Assembly (NCBI RefSeq): GCF_019083965.1 | Contig: NZ_JAHRCY010000011.1 | Coordinates: forward strand, 1-64,000 | Source: Catellatospora tritici | GTDB lineage: Bacteria > Actinomycetota > Actinomycetes > Mycobacteriales > Micromonosporaceae | DNA: 64,000 nucleotides | Direction: 5' to 3' | Shown: piece by piece, positions 21,669-30,719 of the stretch | How positions within the stretch are numbered: position 1 is the first letter of the stretch | How the letters are laid out: each line of letters starts with the position of its first letter | Translations under genes and position numbers: made by a program | The notes under the pieces: model-generated | What the model saw: only the letters and a program-made list of their open reading frames with translations | Told to the model about the DNA's origin: nothing | Database searches by the model: none

Positions 21669-24128
21669 ATGACCCCAGGTCAACCCGGCGCGGCCGAACC
21701 GGTCGGCGCCGCGGCCGCCGAGCCCGACGCCGCCGACGCCGCAGCGACGTTCGGAGTGCTGCTGCGCGCGCACCGGCACGCGGCCCGGCTGACCCAGTCG
21801 GAGCTCGCCGCCCGGTCGGGGCTGGGCGTGCGTACGGTACGGGACCTGGAGCACGGCCGGGCGGCGCGGCCGCAGCGGACCACCATCGAGCTGCTCGCCA
21901 CCGCGCTCGGCCTGACCGGCCGGGCCGTCACCGACTTCTACGCCGCCGCCCGCGGGCACCTGCCGCAGCTGCCCGCCCCGGGCCGCCCCGGCGGGTACGC
22001 ACTGCCCACGCCGCCCGAGCTGTTCGGCCGGGAGGAGGAGGTCGCGACGCTGCTGGCGCACCTCGGCGCGCAGCCGGGGCTCACCACCCTGGTCGGCCTG
22101 GCCGGGGTCGGCAAGAGCGCGCTGGCGCTGACGGCCGCGCACACGGCGCAGCCCCAGTTCGCCGGGGGTGCGGTGGCGATAAGTATCGCGGCCGGGGACA
22201 CCGCGGCCGACATTCGCGAGGTGCTGTGCGCCGTGCTCGACGTGGCGCGCCCGGCGGACCTGCCGGCTCGGCTGCGCGAGCCGGTGCTGCTGATGATGGA
22301 CGCCGCCGACCACTCGCCGGAGGCGTTCGCCGAGGTGCTGGCAGAAGTGCTGGCGACCGCCCCGACGCTGCGCGTGCTGGCGTCCGCGCGGGCCCCGCTG
22401 GGGCTGCCGGGCGAGCGGGTGTGGCCGGTGGGGCCGCTCGCGCTGCCGCCCGCGGGCATCGGCACGCTCGCCGAGGCGGAGCAGCATCCGGCCAGCGCCC
22501 TGTTCCTGGCGCGCTGGCGGCAGGTGCGGCGCCCGTCGGCCGACGTCGAGGTGAGCGCGCTGGTCGCGCTGGTACGCCGACTCGGCGGTCTGCCGCTGGC
22601 GATCGAGCTCGCCGCCGCGCGCGGCCGGGTGCTGGACCCAGCCGAGATGCTGGCCCGCTACGGCCATCGCCTGCTGGAGCTGGGCGGGGCCGACGACCTG
22701 GTCACGCTGCGGGATGTGGTCACCGCCAGCTACCGGCTGCTGGAGCCGCTGCAGCGGATGGCGCTGCGCAGCCTGTCCGTCTTCGGCTACCGCTGGTCCA
22801 TCGAGCTGGCCGAGGAGCTGATCGGCCAGCGCGTCGACGTGGTCCCGGCGCTGGAGCGGCTGGTGGACCTGGGCCTGGTGCAGGTGCGCGGCTCGGGCGC
22901 ACTGCGGTTCGTGCTGCTGGACGTGGTGCGCGAGTTCGCCGCGGAGCAGGCCGCGGCGGCGGGGGAGACGGCGCAGATCCGCGACCGTCATGCCCAGGTG
23001 TTCGCCGACTTCGCCGATCGCAACGCCCCGGCCATGGCGGGAGCGACGCTGGCCGCCGCGGTGGCCCGCTTCGACGACGTCGCCAGCGACCTGTGGACCG
23101 CGCTGGTGTACGCCGCCGAGCATGATCCGGTGACCGCGCTGCGGCTGGCTGCGAAGCTGCCGCGCTGGTGGCGCTTCCGGGGCCGCGATCAGCAGGGGCG
23201 GCAGTGGCTGCGACGGCTGCTGGACGACCCGCGAACCGCCGACGCCGATCCGCAGCTGCGCGCCTGGGCCGACCTCGGCGTGATGCAGTTGGCGGCCGAG
23301 CATGGCGCGGGCCAGGCCGAGCTGCCGCGGGCCGAGCAGGCACTGGCGAGCTTCGTGCTGGTCGGTGACATCGCCGGTGAGCTGGCCGCGCGGGGAGTGC
23401 TGCAGGCCGTGCAGCAGGCCATCGGGGCGTACGACGAGGCGCGCCGGCACGGCGAGGCGACCCTGGCGCTGGCCACCCGCACCGGCCGGGTCCGCGACAT
23501 GGCCATCGCCCAGAACAACCTCATCTGGCACGATCTGCGCAACGCCGATCTGGCCGCGGCCCAGCGGCGGCTGGCGGCGGTCGAGCGCCTGGCGGCACGG
23601 GCGGGCGAGCACGAGTTGCGGGCGCTGGCCCGGGCCAATCTCGCCGAGGTGCTGCGGCTGGAGGGCCGGTTCGAGGAGTCGGTGCGGGCGGGGCTGCAGG
23701 CGGTGGAGATGCTTGCCGAGGCGGGTGATCCGAGCATCCACCGGCGCCGGGTGCTGGGCGTGGTCGGGCTGTCGTACGCGTTGGGCGGGCGGCTGCCCGA
23801 GGCGGAGAAGGTGCTGGCCGAGATCCGGGTGCAGCTCTGCGGGCCGCCACTGACCGAATCGGACAGTGCGGAGCCGGGCGAGGACTGGCACTGCGCGATG
23901 ATCGAGGCGACCCTGGCCGAACAGCGGGGCCACCGTGCGCTGGCCGCCTCCTGGTACGCGGCGGCCGCGCGCCGCGAGGGCGGCCCGGACCTGCGTGACG
24001 TGGCGGAGGCGCTGGTGGGGCTGGTGCGCACCGGCACCGATCAGGAAGAGGCCCTGTCGCGGCTGTGGCGGTTGTGTGAGAGTTCGGGCATCGTGCTCAC
24101 CGAGTGGCAGCGCGCGCAGATCGGCTGA
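21669..24128 (+). CDS. XRE-type HTH / STAND NTPase / TPR regulator
   Basis: The 819-residue protein has an HTH at about 20-80 (LLRAHRHAARLTQSELAARS, VRTVRDLEHGR), a P-loop NTPase from about 115 with Walker A LAGVGKSALAL, an LLMMDAAD Walker B-like strand and a GLPLAIELAAARGR motif typical of NB-ARC/STAND ATPases, then helical TPR-like repeats to the end. STAND regulators are signal-activated switches; the C-terminal repeats usually sense the ligand. ATG 21669 is taken because the Ala-rich lead into the HTH starts there. The target is unknown; the divergent lipoprotein is a candidate. Confidence 0.83.
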   Translation: MTPGQPGAAEPVGAAAAEPDAADAAATFGVLLRAHRHAARLTQSELAARSGLGVRTVRDLEHGRAARPQRTTIELLATALGLTGRAVTDFYAAARGHLPQLPAPGRPGGYALPTPPELFGREEEVATLLAHLGAQPGLTTLVGLAGVGKSALALTAAHTAQPQFAGGAVAISIAAGDTAADIREVLCAVLDVARPADLPARLREPVLLMMDAADHSPEAFAEVLAEVLATAPTLRVLASARAPLGLPGERVWPVGPLALPPAGIGTLAEAEQHPASALFLARWRQVRRPSADVEVSALVALVRRLGGLPLAIELAAARGRVLDPAEMLARYGHRLLELGGADDLVTLRDVVTASYRLLEPLQRMALRSLSVFGYRWSIELAEELIGQRVDVVPALERLVDLGLVQVRGSGALRFVLLDVVREFAAEQAAAAGETAQIRDRHAQVFADFADRNAPAMAGATLAAAVARFDDVASDLWTALVYAAEHDPVTALRLAAKLPRWWRFRGRDQQGRQWLRRLLDDPRTADADPQLRAWADLGVMQLAAEHGAGQAELPRAEQALASFVLVGDIAGELAARGVLQAVQQAIGAYDEARRHGEATLALATRTGRVRDMAIAQNNLIWHDLRNADLAAAQRRLAAVERLAARAGEHELRALARANLAEVLRLEGRFEESVRAGLQAVEMLAEAGDPSIHRRRVLGVVGLSYALGGRLPEAEKVLAEIRVQLCGPPLTESDSAEPGEDWHCAMIEATLAEQRGHRALAASWYAAAARREGGPDLRDVAEALVGLVRTGTDQEEALSRLWRLCESSGIVLTEWQRAQIG

Positions 24129-24449
24129 CCGGTAATCCGGCTCGGCGCGCACCGCGTTCGGCGGTGCTGCGCCCGGCGCGGGCGGCCCCCCGACGGTCGG
24201 TGCCTAAGCAACCCGCGACACCTCGGTGCCGCACCCCCCGCCGTCTCCGCCCGCGCCGAATCAGCCCCCGTGATCGGAGCCGGCTGAGCCGCTCCTCCCA
24301 CAGGGCCATGACGCTAGCAACAGGCACCAGCCGTTATGCCCGTTTCAGTGTTCTTCACGTGCTGCCCCGGCCATTTCTGCCGCCCCTTCTGCCGCACTGC
24401 GGCAGTCGTGCGGCAGATCGTCCTGGCGGGACATCTTGCCGAGGTTCGT
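24129..24449. other. 321-bp spacer, no gene seen
   Basis: No supported coding frame or RNA gene is seen. A 9-bp hairpin (CTGCCGCAC at 24389-24397 with 24408-24416) lies 34 bp past the MarR stop on the minus strand and may terminate that transcript. Confidence 0.4.
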
Positions 24450-24956
24450 TCAGCGTCGCGCCGGGGCCGTCGACGGGCGCCGGGGCGCCCGCATCTCGAT
24501 GGCCGGTGCGGCGTCGGGCCGGACCGCGTCGCGTACCACGCGCAGTCCGGCGACCAGGCCCTGCAGCTGGCGCTGCGTCAGTGGGCCGATGAGCCATTCG
24601 TCGAGGATCTCCAGGTGGCCGGGGACGGTCTCGGCCAGGCGGGTCAGCCCCTGCGCCGTGAGCACGGCGAAGGAGCTGCGGCGGTCGGTGTCGCACGGCA
24701 CGCGGGCGACCAGGCCCTCGCGCTCCAGCCGGTCGACCATGCGGGTAACCCCGCTGGTGCTCATGGCCGTGTGTCGGGATAGGTCGGTCATGCGCAACTG
24801 CCGTCCCGGCGCGCGCGCGAGTCGGAGCAGCACCTCGAACTCGATCGCGGCCAGGCCGTGCGCCGCGAAGTGCTCGGCGCAGAGGCTGTTGAGGCTGGTG
24901 TAGGCCTCCGTGAGGAGGCGCATTGTGGTGAGCCTCGAATCATCGAGGAGTTCCAT
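24450..24956 (-). CDS. MarR-family transcriptional regulator
   Basis: The 168-residue protein has a winged helix at about 45-105: LAAIEFEVLLRLARAPG, LRMTDLSRHTAMSTSGVTRM, then the wing with VARVPCDTDRRSSFAVLTAQG (D-x-R-R is the MarR wing signature). It acts as a dimer, usually repressing its own or a divergent gene on phenolic or oxidant signals. It is divergent from the glutamate-cysteine-ligase-like gene with a 156-bp spacer and probably controls it. One Cys lies in the wing next to DTDRR, so thiol sensing is possible (inference). Confidence 0.87.
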   Translation of the reverse strand: MELLDDSRLTTMRLLTEAYTSLNSLCAEHFAAHGLAAIEFEVLLRLARAPGRQLRMTDLSRHTAMSTSGVTRMVDRLEREGLVARVPCDTDRRSSFAVLTAQGLTRLAETVPGHLEILDEWLIGPLTQRQLQGLVAGLRVVRDAVRPDAAPAIEMRAPRRPSTAPARR

Positions 24957-25112
24957 TTCAGTATCGTATCGGGCGGGATGGCACATATGTTGCCCTTCGT
25001 GTCCCGAGGAATGGGATGTTGACGCGTCCGAACGGGACGACCGCCCGATCCTGTTGTCGCACAAGGCAAGTACTCTGAGAGTTCGCGTGCTTACCGTGCG
25101 TCGGGAGGGCTG

Positions 25113-26582
25113 ATGGGCCAGGAAGTATCGCAGGAGAGCTTCACCCGGCCGGAGCGAGAACGCTACCGCCAGAAGGTGCGGCGCTGCCTCGACGTGTTCG
25201 CCATGATGCTCAACGACTTCACCTTCGACTCCGACTACCCGATGACCGGACTGGAGATCGAGCTCAACCTGGTCGACCCGGAGCACCGGCCGACCATGTG
25301 CAACGACAAGGTGCTGGCCGACCTGCGAGATCCCTACTTCCAGCTCGAACTCGGCCGGTTCAACCTCGAACTCAACGTGCCGCCGCGCCTCATCGCCGGT
25401 GACGGCCTGGCCCAGTACGAGGCGCAGATCGGCGCCAGCCTGCGCGACGCCGGCACGCACGCCCACAGCCACGACGCTTCGGTGCTGACGATCGGGATCC
25501 TGCCGACGCTGACCACCGAGCACACCGTCGCCAACAACCTCTCCACCAGCGGGCGCTACCGCGTCCTCAACGAGGAGATCCTGGCCGCCCGGGGCGAGCA
25601 GATCGGGCTGGACATCCGTGGCGTGGAACGGCTCAAGGTGCACACCGACTCGATCGCGCCCGAGGCGGCCTGCACCAGCCTGCAGTTCCACCTGCAGGTC
25701 TCGCCGGCCGACTTCGCGGCGTACTGGAACGCCTCGCAGGTGATCTCTGCCCTGCAGGTCGCGGTCGGCGCCAACTCGCCGTTCCTGTTCGGACACCAAC
25801 TCTGGGACGAGACCCGGATCGCGCTGTTCGAGCAGGCCACCGACACCCGCCCGGACGAGCTGAAAGCCCAGGGGGTACGCCCACGGGTCTGGTTCGGCGA
25901 GCGCTGGGTCACCTCGATCTTCGACCTGTTCGAGGAGAACGTCCGCTACTTCCCACCGCTGCTGCCGATCATGGACGACGAGGACCCGCTCGAGGTCGTA
26001 CGCGAGGGTGGGGTGCCCAAGCTCGCGGAACTGCGGCTGCACAACGGCACCATCTACCGCTGGAACCGCCCCGTCTACGACATCATGGCCGGGCGCCCAC
26101 ATCTGCGGGTCGAGAACCGGGTGCTGCCCGCCGGTCCGACCGTGGTCGACATGCTGGCCAACGCGGCCTTCTACTACGGTCTCGTGCGCTCCTTCGCCGA
26201 GGACGACCGTCCACTCTGGACGCAGCTGCCGTTCAGTGTGGCGCAGGACAACTTCCATGCCGCCGCCCGCCGAGGCATCGCGGCCCCGGCCTGGTGGCCG
26301 CGCCGTGGCGAGATCCGGATCACCGACCTGGTGCTGGAGCTGCTGCCCCGCGCGGCCGCCGGACTGGACCAGTACGGCGTCGATCCGGCCGAGCGCGACC
26401 GACTGCTCGGCATCATCGAGCAGCGCTGCCTGCTCGGGCGCAACGGTGCCACCTGGCAGATCCAGACCGTGCGCGCGCTGCAGGGCGAGGGCCTGAACCG
26501 GCCCGAGGCCCTGCGCCGCATGGTCGGGCGATACGCCGAACTCCAGCAGAGCAACGAACCGGTGCACACCTGGCCGATCTGA
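25113..26582 (+). CDS. Glutamate-cysteine ligase family protein (GCS2-like)
   Basis: The 489-residue protein has MTGLEIELNLVD near the N-terminus and ELGRFNLELNVPP, acidic metal/ATP-binding strands of the glutamate-cysteine ligase fold, plus GANSPFLFGHQLW and NGTIYRWNRPVYD in the core. Members join glutamate to an amine or cysteine with ATP. Actinobacteria use mycothiol, and EgtA of ergothioneine synthesis is one known role, but no egtBCD genes are here, so the product is uncertain. GGGAGGG precedes ATG 25113. The divergent MarR gene is the likely regulator. The next gene follows after 105 bp. Confidence 0.8.
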   Translation: MGQEVSQESFTRPERERYRQKVRRCLDVFAMMLNDFTFDSDYPMTGLEIELNLVDPEHRPTMCNDKVLADLRDPYFQLELGRFNLELNVPPRLIAGDGLAQYEAQIGASLRDAGTHAHSHDASVLTIGILPTLTTEHTVANNLSTSGRYRVLNEEILAARGEQIGLDIRGVERLKVHTDSIAPEAACTSLQFHLQVSPADFAAYWNASQVISALQVAVGANSPFLFGHQLWDETRIALFEQATDTRPDELKAQGVRPRVWFGERWVTSIFDLFEENVRYFPPLLPIMDDEDPLEVVREGGVPKLAELRLHNGTIYRWNRPVYDIMAGRPHLRVENRVLPAGPTVVDMLANAAFYYGLVRSFAEDDRPLWTQLPFSVAQDNFHAAARRGIAAPAWWPRRGEIRITDLVLELLPRAAAGLDQYGVDPAERDRLLGIIEQRCLLGRNGATWQIQTVRALQGEGLNRPEALRRMVGRYAELQQSNEPVHTWPI

Positions 26583-26687
26583 TGGCTGAACAGCGGATGG
26601 CGGGGTGGTCCGGCGTCATCGAACGTGATGAGTCACCCGGTGCCTCGCGGCGAGCCGGGACGAGCCATGTTCGGGAGGGATGCGCTC

Positions 26688-27929
26688 GTGGTCGACGGGG
26701 ACGGGATCAATCAGGTGCTGCGGGTGCGCGCCTCGCGTCTGGGCGGCGTGCTGGTCGGGGTGCTGGTGCTCGCGCTGAACACCTGCGGCGGTCCCACCGG
26801 TGTTCCGGCACCCGGGCCGTCGAGCATCGCCGCGCCCGCCCCACCGCCGCCGTCCGTGCTGCCCACCCGGAACGTGCCACTGCCCGAACCGGCGCCCGCC
26901 CCGTCGCCCACGCCGAGTTTCACCCCGCGCGGCTTCACCGTCGTCGGCTCGGGCGACGTGCTGCTGCACAACGGTCTGTGGGCCCAGGCGCAGCGTGACA
27001 GCCGCGGCGGCGGATACGACTTCCGGCCCATCCTGGCCGGGGTGAAGCCGGTCATCTCGGCGGCCGACCTGGCGATCTGCCATCTGGAGACACCGCTGGG
27101 CAACCCGGGCGGCCCGTTCACCGGATACCCGATCTTCAAGGTGCCGCCGCAGATCGTCCCCGCGCTGCGCGACACCGGCTACGACGCGTGCTCCACCGCC
27201 TCCAACCACTCGATCGACGGTGGCGAGGCGGGCGTGCGCCGCACGCTCGACGCGCTCGACAAGGCAGGGATCGCCCATGCCGGGATGGCCCGCAGCCAGG
27301 CGGAGCAGGACACCCCGACCATCGTGACGGTGCGGGGCGTACGGGTCGGGCTGCTGTCGTACAGCTTCGGGTTCAACGGGCTGCGGCGGCCAAAGGGCAA
27401 GGAATGGCTGGTCAACCTGCTGGAACCGGACCGGGTGCGGGCGGCGGCCAGGCGGGCGCGGCAGGCCGGCGCCGAGGTCGTCATCGTCTCCATCCACTGG
27501 GGGACCGAGTACGAGCACAACCCGAACAGCCAGCAGCGCGATGTCGCCAAGCGGCTGCTGAACGACGGGTCCATCGACCTGATCCTGGGCCACCACGCGC
27601 ACGTGGTGCAGCCGTTCGAGCGGATCGGGGAGCGGTGGGTGGCCTACGGCATGGGTAACCACATCTCGTACCAGGGGTTCTCCGACGACACCCGGGACGG
27701 GGTGATCAGCCGCTTCACCTTCACCGAGGTCGGGGCGGGGCGATTCCGGATCACGAAGGCGGAGGCGTTGCCGACCTACATGCGGCTCAACGACGGACCG
27801 GCGCGGGTGCTGCTGGTGTCGGCCTGTCCGGCCCGGTTGGCAGGGGCGTGCCGGGCCAGCGGCGACCGGTCGACACGGGTGCTCCGCTCCCGTGGCGCCA
27901 ACCCGGACCTGCTCACCATCCTGCGCTGA
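26688..27929 (+). CDS. CapA-family (poly-gamma-glutamate capsule-like) metallophosphoesterase protein
   Basis: The 413-residue protein has a hydrophobic N-terminal helix (LGGVLVGVLVLALNTCGG, a possible lipobox) and a Pro/Ser linker to about residue 85, then the PGA_cap domain: VVGSGDVLLHN, AICHLETPLG, ASNHSIDGG, VSIHWGTEYEHNP, LGHHAHVVQP and YGMGNHISYQ, which supply the metal-binding Asp, Asn and His residues. It is predicted to act outside the membrane. CapA-like proteins take part in gamma-polyglutamate or surface-polymer handling; no capBC is present. GTG 26688 is preferred because GGGAGGG lies 8 bp upstream. Confidence 0.83.
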   Translation: MVDGDGINQVLRVRASRLGGVLVGVLVLALNTCGGPTGVPAPGPSSIAAPAPPPPSVLPTRNVPLPEPAPAPSPTPSFTPRGFTVVGSGDVLLHNGLWAQAQRDSRGGGYDFRPILAGVKPVISAADLAICHLETPLGNPGGPFTGYPIFKVPPQIVPALRDTGYDACSTASNHSIDGGEAGVRRTLDALDKAGIAHAGMARSQAEQDTPTIVTVRGVRVGLLSYSFGFNGLRRPKGKEWLVNLLEPDRVRAAARRARQAGAEVVIVSIHWGTEYEHNPNSQQRDVAKRLLNDGSIDLILGHHAHVVQPFERIGERWVAYGMGNHISYQGFSDDTRDGVISRFTFTEVGAGRFRITKAEALPTYMRLNDGPARVLLVSACPARLAGACRASGDRSTRVLRSRGANPDLLTILR

Positions 27930-27949
27930 CGGCCCGGGTCCGCCGCGGG

Positions 27950-29119
27950 TTACTTCTTGGGCTTGCGACGGGTGGGGCTCGGCGACCCGGTGGCGGCGTC
28001 AGCGCTGGTGGCGGCCGACGGAGTCGGGATCGCGGTGGTCTGCTCCGCGGCGTCGGTGCTGCCGTCGGACACGGCCGTTCCGCTGGGCGCCGAGGTGTCC
28101 TTCTCGGCGGCGGTGGCGGAGACGGTGGAGACGGCGGCGGCCGGGACGGCGGCGGCCGGGGCGAGCGGCGGGTTGGTCGGCGTACCGAGCGGACGGGGCT
28201 TGGCGCGGCCCTGGGCCGGAACCACGGGCTTCGGGCGCCGGGGCCACCCGACGACGATGGCGAGCACCGCCCCCACGAGGCCGGTGACCACTGAGTACGG
28301 CGCGATCAGGTGGGCCGACAGCTGTTCCGGGGCGACCCCGTCCAGGGTCGGCGCGGCGAGCAGGTAGGCGGCGGCCACCAGGGCGGGGCCGGCGGCGCCC
28401 GACAGCACGATTCCGGCCTGGGCGTCCCGGCGACGCACCGCGGGCCAGGCGGCGAGCAGTCCGATGAGCAGGGTCGACACGGCGGCGATGACGGCACCGG
28501 GCAGATACAGGCTGCGGAACCAGGGACCGTCGGCGGTCACCGGCCATACGCCCAGCTGGGAGACGCCGGGATCGCGGCCCGCGGCGAGGCTGTCGACGGC
28601 GGCGGTCACCGCCAGCAGCCAGAGCCAGGCGCCGGTGGCGAACAGGTTGGCGGCGATGGCGCGAGCGGACAGGGCGGCGATGGCGAGCAGCAGGCCGAGC
28701 AGCACCCCGGCCACGGCGTACCCGCCGACGAGCAGGTGCGGGGCGAAAGTGTCGGCCCGGTGGGCGCCGCGCGCCGGGATGGCGGTCAGCGCCACCACGA
28801 GCAGGCCGCCGAGTGAGGCGGAGATCGCGAGTGCGACTCGCCACAGCACCCGGACGACTGTCGACGTTTGGACACTCGGCCCGGACAGCCGGTCGGCCAC
28901 GACGGCGCCGAGCACCACCGAGAAGGCGGAAATCCATACCGTCCAGGCAAGACTCGCCAGCCACGCGGCCTGCCCCGCATCGGGCAACGCGGGCAGCCAG
29001 GAGAAGACGCCCAGCCCATACCCGATGCCCAGCTGCGCTGCTCCGGCGCTTGCGGAGACACCAGCGGCGGCGACGATCGCGCCCCATCCCGAGCGCGTGC
29101 CCTGGCCGTATAACGACAT
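27950..29119 (-). CDS. Polytopic membrane protein with Ser/Thr/Ala-rich tail
   Basis: The 389-residue protein has about eight to nine hydrophobic helices over residues 10-300, then a low-complexity tail (Pro, Ala, Ser, Thr) ending in the basic PTRRKPKK. No transporter signature is recognised. The lead MSLYGQGTRSGWG fits the ATG at 29119; the frame stays open upstream without homology. It is divergent from two PASTA-protein genes with 91 bp between. The charged tail is probably cytoplasmic. Confidence 0.72.
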   Translation of the reverse strand: MSLYGQGTRSGWGAIVAAAGVSASAGAAQLGIGYGLGVFSWLPALPDAGQAAWLASLAWTVWISAFSVVLGAVVADRLSGPSVQTSTVVRVLWRVALAISASLGGLLVVALTAIPARGAHRADTFAPHLLVGGYAVAGVLLGLLLAIAALSARAIAANLFATGAWLWLLAVTAAVDSLAAGRDPGVSQLGVWPVTADGPWFRSLYLPGAVIAAVSTLLIGLLAAWPAVRRRDAQAGIVLSGAAGPALVAAAYLLAAPTLDGVAPEQLSAHLIAPYSVVTGLVGAVLAIVVGWPRRPKPVVPAQGRAKPRPLGTPTNPPLAPAAAVPAAAVSTVSATAAEKDTSAPSGTAVSDGSTDAAEQTTAIPTPSAATSADAATGSPSPTRRKPKK

Positions 29120-29210
29120 GATGCCGAGGGTATAGCAACGCGAGGCGGCTTCGTGTGAACGGTTTACTCTCGTTGCGGCGTCCGAGGCAGGCGTCGCGAC
29201 AGAGGAGAGC

Positions 29211-29906
29211 ATGATGACCGATCCGTGGCAGACGGTGGTCGACCAGCCGCAGCAGCGTCGCCGCGGGTTGAGCCCTGGCGCGATCGCCGCCGTGGCGACC
29301 GGCACTGTCGTGATGGCCGTGGCGGGCCTGGCGATCGGCTGGTTCGCCGCCGGTGACGCCGGTACGCCGCAGGCGAACGGCAGTGCATCCCCGACCGCCG
29401 CGGTCGAGTCCATCGCACCGACTGCGTCCCCGTCCGCACTGCCCTCGCCGTCGGTGGCGGTGAGCCCGTCCTACAGCGGCGCCACGATCCCCAATGTCGA
29501 GGGAATCGACTTCCGCGATGCGTACAAGCAGCTGCGCGCCCTCGGGCTCACCGTGAACGTGCGCTTCGACGAGCCGGGCGAGACGGCGAACGGCAACGTG
29601 GTGAGGACCGAGCCTGGGGTCGGGACGCCGCTGAAGAAGGGCACCGCCATCAAGGTGTTCGTGGCCGGGCCGGTCTTCAAGCTGACCATGCCGGACGTCT
29701 CGGGCGGCTCGTGCGAGCACGCCAAGGATGTGCTGCTGGACAGCGGTCTGCAGGTCGAGAAGTACATCGGGAACAAGCAGGACCCGTTCAAGGAGGCGTC
29801 GATCACCCCCGGATCGGAAGTGTCCTGGGGCGACCGGATCACGCTGACCTGCGAGAAGCCGGTCGAGACGTCGCCGGAGCCGTCACCGGCCGCTCCGGCG
29901 GCCTGA
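29211..29906 (+). CDS. Membrane-anchored protein with two PASTA domains
   Basis: The 231-residue protein has a short cytoplasmic N-terminus, one membrane helix at about 22-45, a Ser/Pro linker to about 92, then PASTA 1 (ATIPNVEGIDFRDAYKQLRA, GVGTPLKKGTAIKVFV) and a more divergent PASTA 2 (LTMPDVSGGSCEHAKDVLLD to TLTCEKP) with two Cys able to form a disulfide. PASTA domains bind muropeptides or beta-lactams and usually belong to PknB kinases or PBPs. Here no kinase or transpeptidase domain is attached. GAGGAG precedes tandem ATGs at 29211 and 29214. Confidence 0.83.
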   Translation: MMTDPWQTVVDQPQQRRRGLSPGAIAAVATGTVVMAVAGLAIGWFAAGDAGTPQANGSASPTAAVESIAPTASPSALPSPSVAVSPSYSGATIPNVEGIDFRDAYKQLRALGLTVNVRFDEPGETANGNVVRTEPGVGTPLKKGTAIKVFVAGPVFKLTMPDVSGGSCEHAKDVLLDSGLQVEKYIGNKQDPFKEASITPGSEVSWGDRITLTCEKPVETSPEPSPAAPAA

Positions 29907-29969
29907 ACCCGGCGCGCCCGGTACATCCGATAACAGTGAATTGTCTGATCGACATGGTAGGACGGCAGC

Positions 29970-30716
29970 ATGTCTGAGGCGCAGCAGCACGACGACGGCG
30001 ACGAGGCCGAGAACGGCACCACGCCGAAGGGGCCGGAGCCGGGCGACGAGCCCACCACGGTGCTGCCCGCCGGGGCGGTGCCGCCGGGCGACGCCGACCG
30101 GACCGAGGTCATCAGCTCGTCCGACGTGCCGCCGATGGATCGCACCTCGGTGCTGCCGCCCGCGGAGGACGTGTGGACCGGTCGGGCCGGCGTGCGCCCG
30201 CCGCGGCCGGTCCAGGAGGACACCCTCCCGCCCGAGTACAGCCCCACTGAGCGCAGCTGGCTGGGCCCGGTGCTGATCGGCGTGGTCGGGGTGCTGCTGT
30301 TGGCGGTCATGGGCGTCGCGATCTGGTTCGCGCTGCGCGAGGAGACGCCGACGCCGCTGCCGAGCGAGTCGCCGACATCGGCGCCGAGCCCGGTCGCGCC
30401 CTCCAGCGCGGCGCCGAGCCCGTCACCCTCCCCGTCGGTGACCACCGGCCCGGCCGCGGTGCCGGAGAACCTGGTCGGCATGACGCAGGAGCAGGCGATC
30501 GCGGCCCTCGAAGCGGTCGGCCTGAACCCGGACGTGGATCTGCGCCAGACCGACGAGGTCGCGCCGGGCACGGTCGTGGCGACCGAGCCGGAGCCGGGCA
30601 CACTGCTGGCGCCCGGCTCGACCGTGAAGATCATCGTGGCGGTGCCGATGCCGAGCCCGTCGCCGGAGCCCAGCCCGTCGCTGTCACCCTCCCCGGAGCA
30701 GAGTCCGAACGGCTGA
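29970..30716 (+). CDS. Membrane-anchored protein with one PASTA domain
   Basis: The 248-residue protein has a roughly 95-residue acidic, Pro/Thr-rich cytoplasmic region with repeated TTVLP, TEVIS and TSVLP segments, a membrane helix at about 95-117 (LGPVLIGVVGVLLLAVMGVA), a Pro/Ser linker and one PASTA unit (AVPENLVGMTQEQAIAALEA to GSTVKIIVAV), ending in a Ser/Pro tail. The Thr-containing motifs could be Ser/Thr kinase substrates (inference). It follows the other PASTA gene by 63 bp and is probably co-transcribed. Confidence 0.8.
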   Translation: MSEAQQHDDGDEAENGTTPKGPEPGDEPTTVLPAGAVPPGDADRTEVISSSDVPPMDRTSVLPPAEDVWTGRAGVRPPRPVQEDTLPPEYSPTERSWLGPVLIGVVGVLLLAVMGVAIWFALREETPTPLPSESPTSAPSPVAPSSAAPSPSPSPSVTTGPAAVPENLVGMTQEQAIAALEAVGLNPDVDLRQTDEVAPGTVVATEPEPGTLLAPGSTVKIIVAVPMPSPSPEPSPSLSPSPEQSPNG

Positions 30717-30719
30717 CGT

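Noticed and set aside
21435..24152. 905-residue minus-strand frame
   Set aside because: It lies antisense to the STAND regulator, with Arg/Gln/His-rich shadow composition and no domain.
24129..24449. Small coding frames in the spacer
   Set aside because: All are short, Arg/Pro-rich and overlap in several frames, as expected for non-coding high-GC DNA.
24450..26567. 705-residue minus-strand frame joined to MarR
   Set aside because: Residues before the ATG at 24956 are antisense to the glutamate-cysteine-ligase-like gene; the MarR domain starts at 24956.
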